A DNA stretch of 64,000 bases from an uncultured Bacteroides sp. Lineage in GTDB: Bacteria; Bacteroidota; Bacteroidia; Bacteroidales; UBA932. The DNA lies in the NCBI GenBank assembly GCA_945874355.1, contig CAMCGB010000009.1, forward strand, positions 1 through 64,000, given 5' to 3'. The position numbers and the translations under genes were made by a program. The notes beneath the pieces were generated by a model that saw only the letters and a program-made list of their open reading frames with translations, was not told the origin of the DNA and searched no databases. Every line of letters starts with the position of its first letter. Within the stretch, counting starts at the first letter, position 1. This document shows, one piece after another, positions 26,294-35,303 of the stretch.

Positions 26294-26962
26294 ATGGAAA
26301 TCACAAGAAGAATTTACAACCTGTTCGAAGAGAACACTTATATCATAGCTTGTCCCGGCGGGGAAACGGTGGTCGTGGACCCGGGATTCTGCACTGAAGA
26401 TGAGAAACGGGACTTCCTCTCGCAGCTGAAAGGGAATGTTTGCGCGGTGCTTCTGACCCACGCCCATCCGGACCACATCTACGGGGCCAAATTCCTGCAG
26501 GACGAGTTCGGAGCGAAAGTCTATATGAACCCTGCGGACAAGAGCACGATGCAGAGCCTTGGACGGATGGCGGAGCGATTCTCGATTGCAAAGCCGGACT
26601 GCTCTTTTGAGACAACTGACGCCGTCGAGCAGCAGCACATAATCGCCGGAGGGCTTGATTTCGAGGTCATTGCAACCCCAGGCCACAGCCCCGGAGGAGT
26701 CTGCTACCTGCTTGGGGAGGAGAAAATCCTTTTCAGCGGAGACACCCTTTTCGCCGGAGCGATAGGCCGTAGCGACCTGCCGGGAGGAGAGTATGACGAC
26801 CTTATACGCTCGATTATGGAAAAAGTGATTTTCCTCGATGCCGACATCACCGTCCTTCCGGGACACGCAACAGAGACGAGCATAGGCAGGGAACGCACAT
26901 CGAACCCCTTCCTGGAGCCCTTCAACGAGAGGGAGGAGATCGAAGAACTTAAAGAAGACTAA
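26294..26962 (+). CDS. MBL-fold metallohydrolase (glyoxalase II-like)
   Basis: The 222-residue protein has the metallo-beta-lactamase metal-binding set: THAHPDH (about residues 55-61), TPGHSPGG, FSGDTLFAGAIGR and LPGHATETSIG. These are the motifs of the hydroxyacylglutathione hydrolase-like group of small bacterial MBL proteins. The C-terminal glutathione-binding domain of true GloB is missing, so the substrate is uncertain. The U32 gene follows after 4 bp. Confidence 0.9.
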   Translation: MEITRRIYNLFEENTYIIACPGGETVVVDPGFCTEDEKRDFLSQLKGNVCAVLLTHAHPDHIYGAKFLQDEFGAKVYMNPADKSTMQSLGRMAERFSIAKPDCSFETTDAVEQQHIIAGGLDFEVIATPGHSPGGVCYLLGEEKILFSGDTLFAGAIGRSDLPGGEYDDLIRSIMEKVIFLDADITVLPGHATETSIGRERTSNPFLEPFNEREEIEELKED

Positions 26963-26966
26963 AGCG

Positions 26967-28223
26967 ATGGACAAAAAGGAATTGGAGATAATGGCCCCGG
27001 CGGGCAATTTCGAATGCCTCAGGGCGGCTATTCAGGGAGGAGCCGATTCGGTGTATTTCGGAGTCGGGAAGCTGAATATGAGAAGCCATTCGGCGGGCAA
27101 CTTCAGGCCTGAAGACCTGGACGAAGTGGTGAAGATATGCCGCGAAGCGGGCGTGAAGAGCTATCTGACCCTGAACATAGTGCTGTACCAGGAAGACCTG
27201 GAAGATATGCGCCTGACGCTGGGCGAGGCGAAAAAGGCCGGAGTGGACGCTGTCATCGCTTCAGACATCGCGGCCATTGAGTACTGCCGCTCGATAGGTC
27301 TGGAGGTACATATCTCCACCCAGCTGTCCGTCTCCAATGTGGAGGCGCTGAGGTTCTACTCCCGCTTTGCCGACGTGGTGGTGCTGGCCCGCGAGCTCAA
27401 TCTGGGCCAGGTCAGGGACATATACGAGTGCATCGAAAGGGAGAACATCTGCGGACCGTCAGGAAGAAAAGTCAGGATAGAAATGTTCGCACACGGAGCG
27501 CTGTGTATGGCCGTAAGCGGCAAATGCTACCTCTCGCTGCAAACCTACGGTTCGTCGGCCAACAGGGGCGCATGCTTCCAGCTGTGCCGCAGGGGCTATG
27601 AAGTCACAGACCTCGAGACTGGAGAGAAGCTGAACATAGACAACAAGTACATAATGTCGCCCAAAGACCTGTGTACCATAGAGTTTATGGACAAGATTAT
27701 AGACAGCGGAGTGAAGGTTTTCAAAATCGAGGGAAGAGCCCGCTCGGCAGAATATGTGAAACGGTGCGCATCCTGCTACCGCAGGGCGGCCGACGCCGTC
27801 TGCGAAGGAAGCTACACCCCGGAACTCGCCCTGGAGCTCAAGCAGGAGCTGGGCGAGGTGTTCAACCGGGGCTTCTGGGACGGGTACTACCAGGGGGCGA
27901 AACTGGGTGAATGGAGCGCGGTTTACGGCTCCCAGGCCACCCGGAAGAAGGTGTACTGCGGCAAGGTGAGCAACTGGTTCGACCGCATAGGAGTGGCGGA
28001 AATCGCAGTGGAGTCAGCCCCAATCAGAAAGGGAGACTCGCTGATGGCAATTGGCGAAACCACCGGAGTGGTGGAATTCAAGGCCGAGGACATAAGGGTG
28101 AACTTCGAGAGCACCGACCTGGCGCCTAAGGGAGTAAGATGCTCGGTGGCAGTCGACGCCTCGGACAGCCCCGACGGGAAGCTCAGAAGGGGCGACAAAG
28201 TCTATATCTGGGAGCAGGCCTGA
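26967..28223 (+). CDS. Peptidase U32 family protein
   Basis: The 418-residue protein starts LEIMAPAGNFECLRAAIQGGADSVYFGV, the U32 N-terminal barrel signature. The family Cys-containing core follows: MFAHGALCMAVSGKCYLS, GACFQLCRRGYEV, and a later FKIEGRARSAEYVKRC. Several U32 proteins are now known as RNA-hydroxylation factors (RlhA, TrhP) and not proteases, and the conserved Cys residues suit an iron-sulfur cluster. Which activity applies cannot be read here. The 3' end overlaps rdgB tail to tail by 22 bp. Confidence 0.9.
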   Translation: MDKKELEIMAPAGNFECLRAAIQGGADSVYFGVGKLNMRSHSAGNFRPEDLDEVVKICREAGVKSYLTLNIVLYQEDLEDMRLTLGEAKKAGVDAVIASDIAAIEYCRSIGLEVHISTQLSVSNVEALRFYSRFADVVVLARELNLGQVRDIYECIERENICGPSGRKVRIEMFAHGALCMAVSGKCYLSLQTYGSSANRGACFQLCRRGYEVTDLETGEKLNIDNKYIMSPKDLCTIEFMDKIIDSGVKVFKIEGRARSAEYVKRCASCYRRAADAVCEGSYTPELALELKQELGEVFNRGFWDGYYQGAKLGEWSAVYGSQATRKKVYCGKVSNWFDRIGVAEIAVESAPIRKGDSLMAIGETTGVVEFKAEDIRVNFESTDLAPKGVRCSVAVDASDSPDGKLRRGDKVYIWEQA

Positions 28224-28858
28224 GCGGACAAGAAGGAGGCCATCTCACGAAGGGCCTTGCCGCGGTGCGAGATGCTGTTCTTCTCGGACTCCGAAATTTC
28301 TGACAAGGTCTTGCCTCCGAAGCCGTCAGGGATGAAAATGGGGTCGTAGCCGAAGCCTCCGCAGCCGGCCTTTTCGAAGGCTATGCTGCCCTCAAGACAG
28401 CCATTGAACTGATAGATATTTCCTTTCAGGACCAGAGTGACCACAGTGCGGAACCTGGCCCGGCGGCTTTCGGGCTCGCCTTTTGCCCTCGAGGCTTTGC
28501 AGGCGCGGTCCAGTTCAGAGAGGAGGCAGTCCATATTTGCCCCGCTGTCGTGGCTTGCGGCCCTGCCTGCAAGAATAATCTCGGCGTAGCGGGCAGTGTG
28601 CACCCCGGGAGCGCCTCCCAGCGCATCGACCTCCAGGCCGGTGTCGTCGGCAAAGCAGTCACGGGAGCAAAGCTTCCATAACTCTCTGGCTTTGAGAAGA
28701 GAATTATCCTTCAAGGTAGCGCCCGTTTCTTCGGGGTCAAAATCAAGCCCCAGGGCTGAAGGGGACAGGACGGTGCAGTCAAGCTGCGGGAAAAGAGCCA
28801 GGATTTCGGAAGCCTCGCGCAGCTTCCCCGAATTGGATGTAGCGAAAATAAGTTCCAT
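28202..28858 (-). CDS. rdgB: dITP/XTP pyrophosphatase (RdgB/HAM1)
   Basis: This house-cleaning enzyme hydrolyses non-canonical purine NTPs. The ATG at 28858 (MELIFATSNSGKLREASEIL) gives the standard family N-terminus and 218 residues; an upstream ATG adds seven residues without similarity. Motifs present are FATSNSGK, TLKDNSLLKAREL, FADDTGLEVDALGGAPGVHTARY, GGFGYDPIFIPDG and SHRGKALREM. It converges on the U32 gene. Confidence 0.95.
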   Translation of the reverse strand: MELIFATSNSGKLREASEILALFPQLDCTVLSPSALGLDFDPEETGATLKDNSLLKARELWKLCSRDCFADDTGLEVDALGGAPGVHTARYAEIILAGRAASHDSGANMDCLLSELDRACKASRAKGEPESRRARFRTVVTLVLKGNIYQFNGCLEGSIAFEKAGCGGFGYDPIFIPDGFGGKTLSEISESEKNSISHRGKALREMASFLSAQACSQI

Positions 28859-28896
28859 ATCGTCAGTTCTGAGGTTCAAATATAGCGTTTTTTGGA

Positions 28897-28904
28897 TATC
28901 TTTG
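28897..28904 (+). promoter_or_regulatory. -7 box for the polyprenyl synthetase-rsgA-MATE run
   Basis: TATCTTTG matches TAnnTTTG and is followed by GCAGTAT. It lies 27 bp before the ATG at 28932. No clear -33 box is seen. Confidence 0.5.
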
Positions 28905-28931
28905 CAGTATCAGATACACCTTAATTTTTAC

Positions 28932-29924
28932 ATGCTCCGCACTATGCTTACAGACAGCCAGATAGACAGTATCGTCAAACAGCTTTTCGACTCCCTTGAG
29001 TTCAAGGACGAGCCCCGCGGCCTCTATGACCCGCTGCGGTATATGATTCAGATAGGAGGCAAGAGGGTAAGGCCCAGGCTATGTCTGAGCTGCTACTCGT
29101 TTTTCTCCGACACGATGGACGAGAGCATACTCTCCCCCGCCGCGGCGCTTGAGGTGTTCCACTCATTCACCCTTATGCACGACGACATTATGGACCGTTC
29201 ACCGCTGCGCAGGGGCGTTCCGACCGTGTGGAAGAAGTGGAACGAGGACACGGCCATACTCTCGGGCGACGTGATGCTCATCGACGCATACCAACTCATA
29301 GCCAAAGCGCCCCATAAGGTGCTCGGAAGGGTTATGAAACTCTTCTCAGACACTTCGGCCCAGGTGTGCGAAGGCCAGCAGCTGGATATGGACTTCGAGT
29401 CCGAGAGGAGGGTCAGCATGGAGGACTATGAGACTATGATAGGACTCAAGACGGCAGTCCTGATAGCCTGCGCCGCCAAGATGGGGGCACTCATAGGAGG
29501 AGCCGGAGCGGAGCAGTGCGAAGCCATCTACCGCTACGGCTACAATGTGGGTATGGCCTTCCAGGTGGCGGACGACTATCTGGATGCCTTCGGCGACGAG
29601 AAAGTGTTCGGGAAGCCCATAGGAGGCGACATCCTGAACCGCAAGAAGAGCTGGCTGACAATACGCTCGCTCCAGAAAACTTCAGACCCTGAGGGCTTTA
29701 TGGATGAGTTCGAAAAGGACCCTGAAAATGAGGAAGAAAGGAAGGGAAAGATAGAGCATTTCAAGAGTATCTACACTGCACTTGGAGTTGACAAGGATGC
29801 AAAGAGCGAGATAGAAAAGTACAACACCTTGGCCCTCAACGCTTTAAAGGGAGCAGGGCTGAAGGACGAGAATGTAGCCTGCCTGCAGCGCTTCGCAGAA
29901 AAACTTACAGGAAGGGCAAAATAG
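28932..29924 (+). CDS. Polyprenyl diphosphate synthase, copy 1
   Basis: A trans-prenyltransferase of 330 residues (ATG at 28932; another at 28944 is possible). Both Asp-rich motifs are present: the first as LMHDDIMDRSPLRRG (about residue 87) and the second as QVADDYLDAFGDEKVFGKP. GGKRVRPRLCL and GDVMLIDAYQL are also family signatures. It condenses isopentenyl diphosphate units; chain length cannot be fixed from sequence. Possible products are the geranylgeranyl/farnesyl or menaquinone side-chain precursor. It is followed directly by rsgA. A second paralogue is at 58285-59253. Confidence 0.92.
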   Translation: MLRTMLTDSQIDSIVKQLFDSLEFKDEPRGLYDPLRYMIQIGGKRVRPRLCLSCYSFFSDTMDESILSPAAALEVFHSFTLMHDDIMDRSPLRRGVPTVWKKWNEDTAILSGDVMLIDAYQLIAKAPHKVLGRVMKLFSDTSAQVCEGQQLDMDFESERRVSMEDYETMIGLKTAVLIACAAKMGALIGGAGAEQCEAIYRYGYNVGMAFQVADDYLDAFGDEKVFGKPIGGDILNRKKSWLTIRSLQKTSDPEGFMDEFEKDPENEEERKGKIEHFKSIYTALGVDKDAKSEIEKYNTLALNALKGAGLKDENVACLQRFAEKLTGRAK

Positions 29925-30866
29925 ATGGCGCGCGGCAAAGCAACAGTTATAAAGAACGCGGGAAGCCACTTCCTACTGAGCGAGCTGCCCGAATGGAAGC
30001 CTTTCGAAGCAGTGCTCAAGGGCAAGGTGCGCCAGAAAAAAAGCGGCGCCACCAACCCTGTAGCCGTGGGTGACAGGGTGATTTATGAGTGCTCGGGAGA
30101 GGTAAGCGAAAAGAACCCCGCCCTTATCGAAGAGGTGCTCCCGAGGGACAACTACCTCATCAGACGCTCCACAAACCTGTCCAGGACTTCGCACATCATA
30201 GCCGCCAACATCGACCAGGCCCTTATAGTCACCACCCTATATTTTCCCGAGATCAAACTTCCATTCCTGGACAGGATACTGCTTACCTGCGAGGTGTACG
30301 GCATCAGGGGCATCATAGTGCTGAACAAGGTTGACCTCTACCGCTCTGAAGTTCCCGATCAGGTGGAGCGTTTCGTAGATATCTACAGTTCAGCGGGTTA
30401 TACGGTCCTTCAGACCTCAACCATAAGCGGCGAAGGCATAGAGGAGCTCAAAGAACTGTGCAGGGGGAAGGTGAGCCTGCTGTCGGGAGAGTCGGGAGTG
30501 GGCAAATCAAGCCTTGTTAATTCCATCGACCCTTCGATTGGAGCCAAGACCGGCCTTATATCCCAGGCCCATCTTCAGGGCAAGCACACCACTTCGCTCT
30601 ACGAGATGTACCGTCTCGATACCGATGCCTTCATCATAGACACCCCCGGACTCAGGGGCTTCGGACTGGTGGACCTTGAAAAAGAAGAGATTTATAAATA
30701 TTTCCCCGAGATGCTGCGCTGCTCAAAAGACTGCCGTTTCACTCCCTGCACCCACACCCACGAGCCGGACTGCGCCGTCAAACAGGCTGTAGATGAGGGA
30801 ATTATCAGCGCCGAGAGATACAATTCCTACCTCGGGATGCTGGAGGAGGACAAGAAATTCCGATGA
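29925..30866 (+). CDS. rsgA: Ribosome small subunit-dependent GTPase A
   Basis: RsgA acts in late 30S assembly. The 313 residues have an N-terminal OB-fold (AVGDRVIYECSGE), then a circularly permuted GTPase. G4 (LNKVD) comes before the P-loop (GESGVGKSSLVNS), then GKHTTSLYEMY and DTPGLRGFG. A C-terminal zinc knuckle has CSKDCRFTPCTHTHEPDC. The ATG directly follows the polyprenyl synthase stop, and its last codons overlap the MATE gene by 4 bp (ATGA), which suggests translational coupling. Confidence 0.97.
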   Translation: MARGKATVIKNAGSHFLLSELPEWKPFEAVLKGKVRQKKSGATNPVAVGDRVIYECSGEVSEKNPALIEEVLPRDNYLIRRSTNLSRTSHIIAANIDQALIVTTLYFPEIKLPFLDRILLTCEVYGIRGIIVLNKVDLYRSEVPDQVERFVDIYSSAGYTVLQTSTISGEGIEELKELCRGKVSLLSGESGVGKSSLVNSIDPSIGAKTGLISQAHLQGKHTTSLYEMYRLDTDAFIIDTPGLRGFGLVDLEKEEIYKYFPEMLRCSKDCRFTPCTHTHEPDCAVKQAVDEGIISAERYNSYLGMLEEDKKFR

Positions 30867-32245
30867 ACAGGCAGCTGAACTCGCAGATACTCCGGCTCTC
30901 GATTCCAAGCATTCTGGCCAACATCACCGTGCCCCTGGTGGGTATGGTGGATACTGCCGTGGCAGGGCACCTAAGCGGTTCGTACAGCGCCGCGACCTTC
31001 ATAGGCGCCATCTCGATAGGCTCAATGATGTTCTCGCTGCTGTACTGGAATTTCAGCTTCCTTCGTACCGGGACGGGCGGACTTACTGCCCAGAGCTACG
31101 GCCGCAGGGACTTTGCCGACTGCGGCTATATACTCCTGCGGGCCCTGTGTATGAGTGCCGCAGTAGCCCTCGTGTGCCTGCTTATCCAGAGCCCTTTCCT
31201 AAGGCTGGTGGGAGCGGTCACCAACGCCTCGGAAGAAGTCGAACTGCTCGCCGCAAGGTATTTCCGCATAAGGATATGGGCCGCCCCGGCCACCATTTCG
31301 CTGATGGCCTTCAGGGGCTGGTTCGTAGGTATGCAGGACTCTATGAGTTCGATGTGGACAGATCTGATAATCAATGTAGTAAACATAGCTTCGAGCATAC
31401 TTTTGAGCTTCGGTGTGGGCAGCGCCTGGCAGGGACTCGGCTTCGAAGGCATAGCGGCCGGCACTCTGATTGCCCAGTATTGCGGGCTTCTGTTCTGCCT
31501 GTGCACAGTGGCATTCAAGTACTTCCGCAAGGTCTTCCCCTCAGGCCTTAAGCCGCTGCTTGGACGCCTTCTGCACGACAAGGGCATAGGAGAGTTCTTC
31601 GCGATGAACGGAAATCTTCTCGCCCGCTCGCTCTTCTTCATTCTTATATATATGGGCTACACTATGATAGCCGCCGGATTCGGAGACCTGCAGCTGTCGT
31701 GCAGCTCGATAATGATGCAGCTGCTGATGATATTCAGCTACTTTACTGACGGATTCGCCTATGCGGCCGAGGCCCTGACCGGAAGGTTCATAGGGGAGAA
31801 AAATATACGCCTTCTGAAGCAGAGCATCAAGTATGTGTTCGTGTGGAGCATGTCCATAGCTCTCGGCTTCGTAGTTTTCTATATGGCGGCCGGAGTTCCC
31901 CTGCTATCTGTAATGACTTCCGACGGGGCGGTAATCGGGGAATGCAGCAAATATCTCTGGGCCCTGGCCCTTATGCCTCCGCTAGGCTGCGCGGCCTTCA
32001 CCTGGGACGGAGTCTTCCTGGGGGCTACTTCTTCAAGGCAGCTGCGGGACTCTATGGGAGGCGCCGCACTGTGCTTCTTTGCCCTCTGGTGGGGAGTGGG
32101 CGCCCTGACGGATGTCAATGCCGAAAGCCAGCTGCACATACTGCTGCTGGCATACTTCGCCCATCTCCTGTTCAGGACAGTTTATCTTTCTGTAAGTTAC
32201 TCCCGCAGCCTGAAGAAAAGGCTGGAAGCTATTTGCGCTTCTTAG
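30863..32245 (+). CDS. MATE family efflux transporter (DinF-like)
   Basis: A 460-residue membrane protein with about 12 hydrophobic segments in two similar halves. The N-terminus (LRLSIPSILANITVPLVGMVDTAVAGHL) and the FLRTGTGGLTAQSYGRRD segment match the DinF branch of MATE transporters, which use an ion gradient to export cationic or toxic compounds. Its substrate is unknown. It overlaps rsgA by 4 bp and runs 17 bp into the convergent rnr gene. Confidence 0.92.
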   Translation: MNRQLNSQILRLSIPSILANITVPLVGMVDTAVAGHLSGSYSAATFIGAISIGSMMFSLLYWNFSFLRTGTGGLTAQSYGRRDFADCGYILLRALCMSAAVALVCLLIQSPFLRLVGAVTNASEEVELLAARYFRIRIWAAPATISLMAFRGWFVGMQDSMSSMWTDLIINVVNIASSILLSFGVGSAWQGLGFEGIAAGTLIAQYCGLLFCLCTVAFKYFRKVFPSGLKPLLGRLLHDKGIGEFFAMNGNLLARSLFFILIYMGYTMIAAGFGDLQLSCSSIMMQLLMIFSYFTDGFAYAAEALTGRFIGEKNIRLLKQSIKYVFVWSMSIALGFVVFYMAAGVPLLSVMTSDGAVIGECSKYLWALALMPPLGCAAFTWDGVFLGATSSRQLRDSMGGAALCFFALWWGVGALTDVNAESQLHILLLAYFAHLLFRTVYLSVSYSRSLKKRLEAICAS

Positions 32246-34439
32246 ACTTCGAGCCGGAAGCTTTGGTGCCTGAGGTTTTGGAGCCCGACGATTTGGCGCC
32301 GGAGCGCTTCTTGAAAGAGAGTTTTGCCGATGCTTTCCCGGGCTTCTTTACAGCCGCAGGCTCTGTCGGCCTTTCGTTCTCCTGGAGAGTTTCAACCAGC
32401 TCATAGTCAAGGGTTCTCTGCTCCAGATTGGCGCTTGCAACCTTGATTCTGACCTTGTCTCCGAGGATGTAGATCCTATGGCTGCGTCTTCCCACCAGAC
32501 GGTAGTGCGCCTCGTCGAACTCGAAAAAGTCGGAACGTATATTCCTAAGGGCTATCATACCTTCAACCTTCTCGGGCTCGGTCTGCACATACATTCCCCA
32601 TTCGGTAAGACCCGACACTGTGCCTTCATACTCCTGCCCGATCCGCTCTGACATATACTCGACCAGCTTGTACTTGATGCTGGTGCGCTCGGCATCGGCC
32701 GCAACGAGCTCCCTCTCGGAAGCGTACTGGCACTCCTGCTCGTAGTAGGACTTGTCTTCACTGGAGCCGGAACTGAGGTAGCGCGCCAGAAGACGGTGCA
32801 CCATAAGGTCGGGGTAACGGCGGATGGGCGAGGTGAAGTGGGTGTAGAACTTGAAAGCGAGACCGTAATGGCCTATGTTGTCGGTGCTGTAGCAGGCCTT
32901 GGCCATAGCCCTTAGCGCCAGATTCTCAAGCACTTCCTTCTCCGGGCGGCCTTCTGCCTGCGCAAGGAGTTCGTTCAGTGCGAAAGCGGCACTGCGGCCC
33001 GAAGTCGGGGCGTCGGTGGGTATGGTGAATCCGAGGCCTTTCGCAAAGGTCTTGAGGGACTCAAGCTTAAGCTCGTTGGGCTCCCCGTGGATACGATAGA
33101 CGAAGGTATTGGCGCTCTTGGATGCAACCGCGTTCATCCTCCCCTGGGTAGCCACCCACTCGGCCACGGTGCGGTTGGCAAGGAGCATAAACTCCTCGAT
33201 AAGGAAATTGGCCTCCTTTGAGATTTTCTCATAAACCCTTACAGGCTTTCCTTCCTTATCCACTTCGACTTTCATCTCGGGACGGTTGAAGTCCACGGCG
33301 CCGGCCTTGAACCTCTTGGCTTTCAGCTGTTTTGCAAGCGAGTTAAGGGTCAGGACGGCCTTTTTGAGCTCTTCGCTGCGGGGAGCGGAAGTCGAGAGCA
33401 TCTGCTCTTCGGAAGCTTCGATGATGGCCTGGGCCTGCTCATAGCTCAGGCGGAAGTTGCTGCGGATTGCGGTGCGGCCTATCCAGGAAGACTTGATGGA
33501 AGAGCGCGGGCTGATTTCAAATACGGCCGAGAAACAGAGCTTGTCCTCGTCGGGGCGCAGGGAGCAGAGCTTGTTGCAGAGCTTCTCGGGCAGCATAGGC
33601 ACAGTCCTGTCCACAAGGTAAACTGAGGTGCCGCGGCTGCGGGCTTCCTTATCGACGGGACTGCCGGGAGTCACATAGTGCGACACATCGGCTATATGCA
33701 CTCCGACCTCGAAATTGCCGTTCTCCAGGGCACGGAACGACAGGGCGTCGTCGAAGTCCTTGGCGTCGGCAGGGTCTATGGTAAAGGTGAAGACGGGGCG
33801 GAAGTCCTTGCGGCCCTTCATCTCCTTTTCGCCTATGGTGTCGGGAATCTTGTCGGCCGCGTTCTCCACTTCGGGCTCGAACTTATACGGGAGGTTGAAC
33901 TCCGCAAGTATGGCGTGCATCTCGGTGTCGTTCTTCCCCGGCTCTCCGAGCACATCGGTCAGATGACCCTTGGGGCAGATGTCCTTCCTGTCCCAAGAGT
34001 CCACCACCGCGGCCACTTTCATCCCTGGCTGCGCTCCCATTTCTGAGGCCTTTTCGGCATCCACTTCTATATCATAAGGCATATTGCGGCTCTGCATCAG
34101 CACCCAGGCCTGGGAGCCGACCGTGTGGTATATGCCCACAAACGGGCTCTTGTTCCGCTCGAGGATCTCCACCACCTGTCCTTCCCTGCGCTTGCCCCTG
34201 AGTTTGTCGGCTTCGCGTATGACATTGACCCTCACAAGGTCTCCGTTCAGGGCGTGCCTTGACATCGAAGCTTTTACATAGACATCATCCTCATCTGCGG
34301 GAGTGAGCACGAAGATTGAGCCTTCGCGGGTCATCTGGACCTTGCCTGTAGTCTGGGAAAGTATTTTTCTGGAGCGGCCCTTGGGCGAAGAATTGCGCTT
34401 CAGGGTCTTGGACTTTTTGCTTGAGTTGCGTCTGGACAT
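32229..34439 (-). CDS. rnr: Ribonuclease R
   Basis: This processive 3'-5' exoribonuclease degrades structured RNA and acts in quality control with SmpB/tmRNA, whose smpB gene is in this window. The 736 residues include cold-shock-type OB domains (EGSIFVLTPADEDDVYVKAS), the RNB catalytic domain with FTIDPADAKDFDDALSF (catalytic Asp cluster), GVHIADVSHYV and HFTSPIRRYPDLMVHRLL. An S1 domain (EYEGTVSGLTEWGMYVQTE) follows. The C-terminus is basic and low complexity, ending SGTKASGSKSKKRK, as in other RNase R proteins. It converges on the MATE gene. Confidence 0.97.
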   Translation of the reverse strand: MSRRNSSKKSKTLKRNSSPKGRSRKILSQTTGKVQMTREGSIFVLTPADEDDVYVKASMSRHALNGDLVRVNVIREADKLRGKRREGQVVEILERNKSPFVGIYHTVGSQAWVLMQSRNMPYDIEVDAEKASEMGAQPGMKVAAVVDSWDRKDICPKGHLTDVLGEPGKNDTEMHAILAEFNLPYKFEPEVENAADKIPDTIGEKEMKGRKDFRPVFTFTIDPADAKDFDDALSFRALENGNFEVGVHIADVSHYVTPGSPVDKEARSRGTSVYLVDRTVPMLPEKLCNKLCSLRPDEDKLCFSAVFEISPRSSIKSSWIGRTAIRSNFRLSYEQAQAIIEASEEQMLSTSAPRSEELKKAVLTLNSLAKQLKAKRFKAGAVDFNRPEMKVEVDKEGKPVRVYEKISKEANFLIEEFMLLANRTVAEWVATQGRMNAVASKSANTFVYRIHGEPNELKLESLKTFAKGLGFTIPTDAPTSGRSAAFALNELLAQAEGRPEKEVLENLALRAMAKACYSTDNIGHYGLAFKFYTHFTSPIRRYPDLMVHRLLARYLSSGSSEDKSYYEQECQYASERELVAADAERTSIKYKLVEYMSERIGQEYEGTVSGLTEWGMYVQTEPEKVEGMIALRNIRSDFFEFDEAHYRLVGRRSHRIYILGDKVRIKVASANLEQRTLDYELVETLQENERPTEPAAVKKPGKASAKLSFKKRSGAKSSGSKTSGTKASGSKSKKRK

Positions 34440-34547
34440 ATAATAAACGTTCTAAGGTAGTGCAGAGGGCAATACCACTGCAAAGGTAGGTAAAACTTGG
34501 GGATAATTGTTATCTTTACGCAAAATTAACATTTCAGCGTTGACTGT

Positions 34548-35303
34548 ATGAAAAAGCCTCTTCTCACTCTTGCGCTCTGCCTTGGAGCCGCCGCACTGTC
34601 CTATGCCCAGACCAACCTCCAGATCCAATACGATGCCGGCAGCGACCGGGGCTATGTGACCACCACCCTCGAAGGCTTCTACAACGACTCGTGGGGCAGC
34701 ACTTTCTTTTTCGTGGACCACGATTTCAACGCCCGCGGCAGCCGCGACCAGATAGTGGCCCCGAACGGGACATATATGGAAATCGCAAGGTGCCTGAATT
34801 TCTGGCAGGAGGGCCCCGTCGCTCCCCTGAGCCTGCACGTGGAGTACAATGGCGGAGTGTACAAGGGATGGACCATCAATAACGCCTTCCTCGCAGGGCT
34901 GGACGTGGCTCTGCACAGCAAGGACAACAGGGCCAGGCTGAACCTGAAAGCCCTGTACAAATACATCTGCTACGACGAAGATGACCTGAGCAGCCAGCTG
35001 CCCCTGCAGCTCACGGCAGTTTGGGGAATAGATGATTTATTCGGCCTCAAAGGGCTGAGCTTCAGCGGATTTGCCGATGTATGGTGGGAGGACCATATGC
35101 TGCTGAGCGACCACTACGGCACCATACTGGCACAAAAAAGCAGAGTTGTGTTCATTTCTGAGCCACAACTCTGGTACAATGTAGGATCACTCTTCGGCTG
35201 CGGCAACCTTAACATCGGGGGCGAAGTCGAGCTAAGCTACGACTTCGGCACAATCCGCGGATTCTGGTGCCGCCCGTGCGCCGGAGTGAAATGGGTATTC
35301 TAG
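34548..35303 (+). CDS. DUF5020 family outer-membrane protein (Tsx-like)
   Basis: The 251-residue protein has a signal peptide ([21 protein letters not shown]). A beta-barrel pattern follows, with [21 protein letters not shown] near the N-terminus and [14 protein letters not shown] at the end. The family (DUF5020) is related to nucleoside-specific channel Tsx proteins, so nucleoside uptake is possible but not shown. The TATCTTTA at 34511-34518 may be its -7 box. It converges on gpmI with a 4-bp overlap. Confidence 0.75.
   Translation: MKKPLLTLALCLGAAALSYAQTNLQIQYDAGSDRGYVTTTLEGFYNDSWGSTFFFVDHDFNARGSRDQIVAPNGTYMEIARCLNFWQEGPVAPLSLHVEYNGGVYKGWTINNAFLAGLDVALHSKDNRARLNLKALYKYICYDEDDLSSQLPLQLTAVWGIDDLFGLKGLSFSGFADVWWEDHMLLSDHYGTILAQKSRVVFISEPQLWYNVGSLFGCGNLNIGGEVELSYDFGTIRGFWCRPCAGVKWVF

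Noticed and set aside
25622..27007. A 461-codon extension of deoxynucleoside kinase copy 2
   Set aside because: The added N-terminal part is antisense to the MBL gene. The paralogue starts at the same MHI-GNIGSGKTT position, so the ATG at 26236 is used.
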